Of a stretch of DNA of 64,000 bases, positions 59,742-64,000 are shown piece by piece; position 1 is the stretch's first letter; every line of letters begins with the position of its first letter. The translations under genes were made by a program, and so were the position numbers. The stretch is from assembly GCF_038051945.1 (NCBI RefSeq), contig NZ_CP150302.1, positions 3,348,001-3,412,000 of the forward strand, written 5' to 3'. The stretch is from Paenibacillus sp. FSL H3-0469. Lineage in GTDB: Bacteria > Bacillota > Bacilli > Paenibacillales > Paenibacillaceae. The notes under the pieces are model-generated. The model saw only the letters and a list, made by a program, of their open reading frames with translations. It was not told the DNA's origin and ran no database searches.

Positions 59742-60902
59742 TTGAAAGTTACCGGTGATCAGGCGCTGGTCAAAAAAATAAACAAATCGATTATTTTACA
59801 TACCATCCGTATGCATTCCCCCATCTCACGGGCCAAGGTATCCGAGGTGACTGGCCTTAATAAAGCCACCGTCTCCAATCTGGTAGCCGAGCTATGCGGG
59901 CAGCAGCTGGTTACCGAGGCTGGACCCGGAGAATCCAGCGGCGGGCGCAAGCCGCTGATGCTGCATTTTAATGAGATGGCGGGAAGTGTGATCGGGATCG
60001 AGCTGCGCGTGAAACAGCTTAAGGCCGTACTCTGCGATCTGGGGGGCGGCATTCTTCATGAACGGGACAGTGTGCTGGAGAACCACGACTTCCCTTATGT
60101 GCTCGGGCAGATGCAGCAGATGATCTCGGAGCTGATCGCTACGGCCCCGCCTTCTCATTACGGACTAGTCGGCATTGGTGTCGGCGTCCCGGGAATGGTC
60201 GATGAGCAAGGCGTTGTCCTGTTCGCGCCCAACCTGGGCTGGGAGATGGTAGACCTGCGTTCGATTCTGGAAAGCGCCTTCGCGGTGCCGGTCACCATTG
60301 ATAATGAGGCCAATGCAGGCGCCCAGGGTGAGCTGAACTTCGGAGCGGCCCGCGATGTGCGGCATCTGCTCTATATCAGCGCAGGGTCGGGGATCGGGTC
60401 GGGGATTATTATCGGCGGAGAGTTGTATAAGGGCGCGCGCGGCTATGCGGGCGAGACCGGACATATGACGATTGAAGCGGAAGGCAAGCCCTGCAGCTGC
60501 GGCAGCCGGGGCTGCTGGGAGCTGTATGCCTCTGAGAAAACCTATGATAATCCAGGTCTCTCCCTCCCGTCGCGCACAACGACCGGGCTGGTCAAGTATG
60601 CACTTGAGGGGCAGCCCGATACGCTAAGCCATTTCAACTCCATTGGCGAGTATCTGGGGATCGGAGTTACCAATCTGATCAACAGCTTCAACCCCGAGCT
60701 GATCGTTATCGGCGGCGCTTTATCGGAGGCAGAGCCGTGGCTCGGCGAGCCGCTGCGCCGGGTAGTAGCTGAGCGTACCCTCCCCTACCACAAGCAGCAG
60801 CTCGAAATCACCTTCTCCAGGCTGGGAAGCCGGGGAACCATGATTGGAGCGGGTTTTTCAGCGGTGATGCATTTTCTGGGCAACATCCGCGTGACCCTAT
60901 AG
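59742..60902 (+). CDS. xylR: ROK-family xylose repressor XylR
   Basis: Protein of 386 residues, close to the B. subtilis length. N-terminal winged helix (about 1-75; HSPISRAKVSEVTGLNKATV), then a ROK sugar-kinase-like domain with VGIGVGVPGMVD, IDNEANAGAQGE and the zinc-type CSCGSRGCWELYAS. TTG 59742 is preferred: AAAAGGAAG is 8 bp upstream and the product begins KVTGDQALVKKINKS, in register with XylR. It binds the operator at xylA and releases it on xylose binding. Divergent from xylA. Confidence 0.92.
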   Translation: MKVTGDQALVKKINKSIILHTIRMHSPISRAKVSEVTGLNKATVSNLVAELCGQQLVTEAGPGESSGGRKPLMLHFNEMAGSVIGIELRVKQLKAVLCDLGGGILHERDSVLENHDFPYVLGQMQQMISELIATAPPSHYGLVGIGVGVPGMVDEQGVVLFAPNLGWEMVDLRSILESAFAVPVTIDNEANAGAQGELNFGAARDVRHLLYISAGSGIGSGIIIGGELYKGARGYAGETGHMTIEAEGKPCSCGSRGCWELYASEKTYDNPGLSLPSRTTTGLVKYALEGQPDTLSHFNSIGEYLGIGVTNLINSFNPELIVIGGALSEAEPWLGEPLRRVVAERTLPYHKQQLEITFSRLGSRGTMIGAGFSAVMHFLGNIRVTL

Positions 60903-61129
60903 AGCACACTACAAGCGGAACGGCTGCGGCATACTTTATATGACGCGGCTTGTTTTTGCGTGAAGGTGGAGGATCACTTTTGGTCTACGGCATAAATTCA
61001 TATATTTCTTAAAATCGCCGCATTTTTTTCTGCATTTCCTGCTCTAAAAGGAGTAGCTATCCTATATAATAAGGATACTTGTGTGACATTTGTCACCATA
61101 CCCTTTTTTCTGAAATGGAGAGAGAATCC

Positions 61130-61324
61130 ATGACTTATGTTGATACGTCTGATATTTCGGCGAAGATGTTCATCGCAGTGCTGCTGCTGCTGCTCATCAT
61201 TGCTCCGCTCGTCAGCCTCGGTGTCCTGCGCCTGTTCCAGTCGCGGAAGAAATCGGGATTCCTCCTTATCGCCAGCGGCATTGCCGTCTATGCTGTCTTT
61301 CAGATGTTCATGTCACTTACCTGA
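61130..61324 (+). CDS. Small two-helix membrane protein
   Basis: Protein of 64 residues with two hydrophobic helices (AKMFIAVLLLLLIIAPLVSL and GFLLIASGIAVYAVFQMFM) joined by a basic loop (FQSRKKS). TGGAGAG is 5-6 bp before the ATG. A TATAAT near 61063 lies inside a small inverted repeat (TATCC...GGATA), suggesting a regulated promoter. Family not recognised. Confidence 0.65.
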   Translation: MTYVDTSDISAKMFIAVLLLLLIIAPLVSLGVLRLFQSRKKSGFLLIASGIAVYAVFQMFMSLT

Positions 61325-61448
61325 GACCTGCTAGGAGACAGCAATGACGTAAGCAAGTGGAGAAGCAGTATTTAAGATTGTTCATATTCGCTGAAGCAGG
61401 CCAGGCCCATGGGCAGATTTAAATGTTGTTTTTCCGCCGCCGCACGCA

Positions 61449-61480
61449 AAGAGCCGCCTCCCACCGGGAAGCGGCTCTAT
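61449..61480. terminator. Bidirectional terminator between small membrane protein and glutaredoxin genes
   Basis: GAGCCGCCTCCC / GGGAAGCGGCTC stem (61451-61477), with AT-rich exit on the plus strand and TTT on the minus strand. Confidence 0.7.
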
Positions 61481-61501
61481 ATATTTCAGGATTGCCGGCT
61501 A

Positions 61502-61738
61502 TTATTCCGTTGCAGCCAGAGCCTTGTCGAACTTGGTCTTGTTCATGCCTACGATCTTCATATCCCCGATCACCGTAATCGGTACGGCTCTCATGCCCAT
61601 ATCCCACACCTGCTGGGCGTACTCTTCGTTCTGCTCGATGTTGCGTTCTTCGTACGCTACCCCTTTATCGCTCAGGAAGCTTTTCACCTGACGGCAATGC
61701 GGGCAATTCGTCGATGTGTATACAATTACATTCTCCAT
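61502..61738 (-). CDS. Glutaredoxin-like protein (NrdH/YruB type)
   Basis: Protein of 78 residues with a thioredoxin fold: redox motif CPHC at the start of helix 1 (TSTNCPHCRQVKSFL) and cis-Pro in MRAVPITVIGD. Short redoxins of this type are reduced by thioredoxin reductase or low-molecular thiols. The trxB gene lies 83 bp upstream on the same strand, making a redox pair likely. GAGGAGG stands 10 bp before the ATG. Confidence 0.9.
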   Translation of the reverse strand: MENVIVYTSTNCPHCRQVKSFLSDKGVAYEERNIEQNEEYAQQVWDMGMRAVPITVIGDMKIVGMNKTKFDKALAATE

Positions 61739-61821
61739 AGTATGATTTCCTCCTCGTATCTAAGTATTAGACTCTGAGATCTATTGTAGCACCGGAATCC
61801 TTGCTTCTCCAAATGCCAGAC

Positions 61822-62763
61822 TTACATAATTACTGCGCTGTGCTCCAGGCTCTCGATATATTTCTCGGCATCCATAGCCGCCATACAGCCGCTGCCAGCA
61901 GCCGTGATGGCCTGTCTGTAACGGGTATCCTGCACATCGCCGCAGGCGAATACGCCGGGAATGTTCGTCTCGGAGGTTCCGGGATTCGATACGATATAGC
62001 CGTTCGCATCCGTAGTGATCTGTCCGCCCAGGAATGCCGTATTCGGATGATGGCCGACCGCCACGAATACCCCGCTGGCTTCAATGAACTCTTCTTCGCC
62101 AGTCTCGTTGTTGACAACCTTCAGCCCGGTTACGCCCTTATCTCCGGCAATCACTTCAACAGGGGTACGGTTCAGTCCCCAGGTCACTTTGGCGTTATCG
62201 CGGACACGGTCCTGCATAATCTTCGAGGCCCGCAGCTCTTCACGGCGGTGAACCAGGGTTACCTTGGAAGCAAAACGTGTCAGGAAGCCCGCTTCTTCAA
62301 GCGCGGAATCGCCGCCGCCGACCACCACGATCTCTTTGCCGCGGAAGAAAAATCCGTCACAGGTAGCACAAGTGCTGACCCCGCGTCCGATGTTATCCTG
62401 CTCCCCGGGAATCCCGAGATACTTGGCTGTAGCACCCGTGGAGATAATCAGCGTATCCGTAATCAGCGTGCCCATGCCTTCCACGTTCAGCTTGAACGGA
62501 CGGTCGCCCAGCTCCACGCTGTTCACCCAGCCGGTCACGAACTGTGCACCGAAACGCTCTGCCTGCTTGCGCATATTATCCATCAGATCGGGACCCAGAA
62601 TGCCTTCCGGGAATCCCGGGAAGTTCTCGATCTCAGTTGTAGTGGTAAGCTGTCCGCCTGGCTGCGGACCTTCGATAACGAGCGGGTTCAGGTTCGCACG
62701 GGCCAAATATATAGCAGCTGTCAATCCGGCCGGTCCAGTACCGACAATAATTGATTTGTACAT
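61822..62763 (-). CDS. trxB: Thioredoxin-disulfide reductase
   Basis: Protein of 313 residues, typical low-Mr type: FAD-binding SIIVGTGPAGLTAAIYLA, redox-active CATC near residue 133, NADPH-binding VVVGGGDSALEEA and HRRE, and the C-terminal FAD motif VFACGDVQD. It transfers electrons from NADPH to thioredoxin. AGGGGGAT is 6 bp upstream. A good sigma-A promoter lies 71 bp before the ATG. It may also serve the downstream glutaredoxin-like protein. Confidence 0.96.
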   Translation of the reverse strand: MYKSIIVGTGPAGLTAAIYLARANLNPLVIEGPQPGGQLTTTTEIENFPGFPEGILGPDLMDNMRKQAERFGAQFVTGWVNSVELGDRPFKLNVEGMGTLITDTLIISTGATAKYLGIPGEQDNIGRGVSTCATCDGFFFRGKEIVVVGGGDSALEEAGFLTRFASKVTLVHRREELRASKIMQDRVRDNAKVTWGLNRTPVEVIAGDKGVTGLKVVNNETGEEEFIEASGVFVAVGHHPNTAFLGGQITTDANGYIVSNPGTSETNIPGVFACGDVQDTRYRQAITAAGSGCMAAMDAEKYIESLEHSAVIM

Positions 62764-62833
62764 GATGATATCCCCCTTGAGATGGACGGAAAAGACGCCA
62801 TTCCTTATTTAAAATAATTATAATCTAGTATTT

Positions 62834-62862
62834 ATTATGATCACCTCAAGGGGAGTTGTCAA
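62834..62862 (-). promoter_or_regulatory. Sigma-A promoter of trxB
   Basis: Minus strand TTGACA (62862-62857), 17-bp spacer, CATAAT (62839-62834). Confidence 0.7.
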
Positions 62863-62968
62863 TATGTCAGACCCGTTGTAAACGCTCCTTTTTGTGAACA
62901 ATTCAATTTTAAGCAATTTAAAATAAACGGGCGCACATATTCTGCTGCTCCCTCCATTGTACCGGCTT

Positions 62969-64000
62969 CTAACGCAGCAGACGCAATCCGTTAAGGATGA
63001 CGAGAATCGTGCTTCCCTCATGCCCGACCACCCCGAACGGCAGCGCAATCCCCTGCACAAAGTTGCTGATCATCAAGGCGGCAATGACCGTTACGGCAAA
63101 AATCATATTCTGCTTCACAATCCGCTGTGTCCGGCGCGCCAGGGCAATCGTTCCGGCAATCTCTTCAATATTGTCATTCATCAGCACCACATCGGCAATC
63201 TCCAGGGCAGCCCCGCTGCCCTTCATCCCCATGCCCATGCCAACCGTTGCGGTAGCGAGCGCAGGGGCATCATTCACCCCGTCGCCTACCATGACCACAT
63301 GGCCGTATTGCTCCCGAAGCGCCTTGACATGCGATACCTTATCTTCCGGCAAAAGTCCCGCGAACACGAGGTCAACGCCGCTCTGTCCCGCAATTACCCG
63401 GGCTGTAGCCTCGCGGTCTCCGGTCAGCATCGCTACCTTGATCCCCAGATCATGCAGCTTGCGCACGGCAGCCGCCGCCTGGGGGCGTACGGTGTCCTGC
63501 AGGGCAATCATTCCGGCGATGGTCTCTCCGGCAAGGATCAGCGATACCGTTTTCCCTTCCTGTTCCAGACTGCTGCGCAGAGCCTTCCAATGGTCCGTGG
63601 CCGCCCCGGCAGCCGACCCTTCCGCTTCATCCAGCAGATTGGACTTGCCGATCCTCCACAGCTGGCCGTCGATGACGCCTTCAATTCCCCAGCCGGTAAC
63701 CGACTGGCTCTCTTCAATATCCCGCAGTCCGATCTGCTCCGTTTCCGCCAGCGCGACAATGGCCTCTGCCAGCGGATGCCCCGACAGCTTCTCGATGGAG
63801 GCACTCACGGCCAGCAGTTCTTCCCGCACATACCCTTCTCCGGCGATGAAGTCCGTGACCTGCGGAATGCCTTCCGTCAGAGTACCCGTTTTGTCAAAAG
63901 CAACAACCGAGGTCCGCGCCATATTCTCCAGATGAACCCCGCCTTTGAACAGGATGCCTTTGCGGGCGCTCTTGGAGATAGCCGACAGCATGGCGGGCAT
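62969..64000 (-). CDS. Heavy-metal translocating P-type ATPase, N-terminus beyond right edge
   Basis: At least 343 residues of a P1B ATPase. Visible: SAISKSARKGILFKGGVHLE just after the missing CPC helix, phosphorylation motif FDKTGTLTEG, the HP motif GHPLAEA, TGDREATA and the hinge VGDGVNDAPAL, then two C-terminal helices ending GVVGHEGSTILVILNGLRLL. The conserved HEGST ending occurs in ZosA/CadA/PfeT-type pumps for Zn, Cd or Fe. The window edge falls on an ATG codon, but the start is elsewhere because the N-terminal membrane domain is absent. Specificity needs the missing part. Confidence 0.92.
   Translation of the reverse strand: MPAMLSAISKSARKGILFKGGVHLENMARTSVVAFDKTGTLTEGIPQVTDFIAGEGYVREELLAVSASIEKLSGHPLAEAIVALAETEQIGLRDIEESQSVTGWGIEGVIDGQLWRIGKSNLLDEAEGSAAGAATDHWKALRSSLEQEGKTVSLILAGETIAGMIALQDTVRPQAAAAVRKLHDLGIKVAMLTGDREATARVIAGQSGVDLVFAGLLPEDKVSHVKALREQYGHVVMVGDGVNDAPALATATVGMGMGMKGSGAALEIADVVLMNDNIEEIAGTIALARRTQRIVKQNMIFAVTVIAALMISNFVQGIALPFGVVGHEGSTILVILNGLRLLR

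Noticed and set aside
63998..64000. ATG at the right edge as the start of the P-type ATPase
   Set aside because: The protein would lack the N-terminal membrane domain and the metal-binding CPC helix; the codon is internal and the gene continues beyond the window.

Overview
The window looks like chromosomal DNA from a low-to-mid GC, spore-forming Firmicute, most probably Paenibacillus. This rests on Gram-positive ribosome binding sites (AGGAGG type), a YyaC-type spore protein, a sigY-yxlCDEFG operon, an rsbV-rsbW-sigB operon, YesM/YesN two-component pairs beside LplABC-type sugar transporters, and a xylose locus with a ROK-family XylR. No rRNA, tRNA, CRISPR, phage or intact insertion sequence was seen. 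Species assignment is inference from gene content.

Layout. 1-2.5 kb: a CE7 acetyl esterase (cut by the left edge) divergent from a PocR-AraC regulator. 2.6-5.9 kb: a complete SigY ECF operon with its own TGAACG-type promoter. 6-7.9 kb: an overlapping operon of a DedA protein, a thioredoxin-like protein and a glyoxalase II-like hydrolase. 8-9.3 kb: an sdpR-sdpI pair. 9.3-13.4 kb: non-coding repeats, an O-antigen-ligase-like protein with an internal in-frame repeat, and a 51-bp minisatellite. 13.4-21.4 kb: housekeeping and hypothetical genes (methyltransferase, MFS exporter, hydrolase, YyaC, pirin, YtxH). 21.6-32.9 kb: a general-stress region with sigB, rsbW and rsbV, a soluble hybrid kinase, a CheR-like methyltransferase, a very large membrane hybrid kinase and a REC-PP2C phosphatase, followed by general-stress-type small proteins. 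The partner set matches the RsbK-RsbM-RsbY branch known from Bacillus cereus. 33-45 kb: cell-wall peptidase, cation efflux protein, ABC-F protein, CvfC-like protein, a lysine riboswitch driving a LysP-type permease, a MerR regulator and a secreted transglutaminase-like protein. 45.5-55.5 kb: a carbohydrate module (GH95 fucosidase, binding protein, two permeases, YesM kinase, YesN regulator). 55.7-60.9 kb: xylB, xylA and divergent xylR. 61-64 kb: glutaredoxin-like protein, thioredoxin reductase and a metal P-type ATPase cut by the right edge.

How it fits together. Three parts serve plant-polysaccharide use: CE7 esterase removes acetyl groups, the GH95/ABC/YesMN block handles fucosylated or related oligosaccharides, and xylA/xylB feed D-xylose to the pentose phosphate pathway. 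CcpA-like cre sites sit at lplA and xylA and a XylR-type palindrome at xylA. The sigma-B block couples two kinases, a PP2C phosphatase and a methyltransferase to the RsbV/RsbW switch. Sigma-B-like promoters lie upstream of rsbV and of the DUF948 gene.

The most unusual content is non-coding: a MITE-like element of about 300-365 bp in three copies; three arrays of four ~20-bp quasi-palindromes spaced 41-60 bp apart; a ~107-bp repeat with a half copy that carries the xylR ribosome binding site; two 56-bp hairpins; and the eight-copy 51-bp minisatellite.
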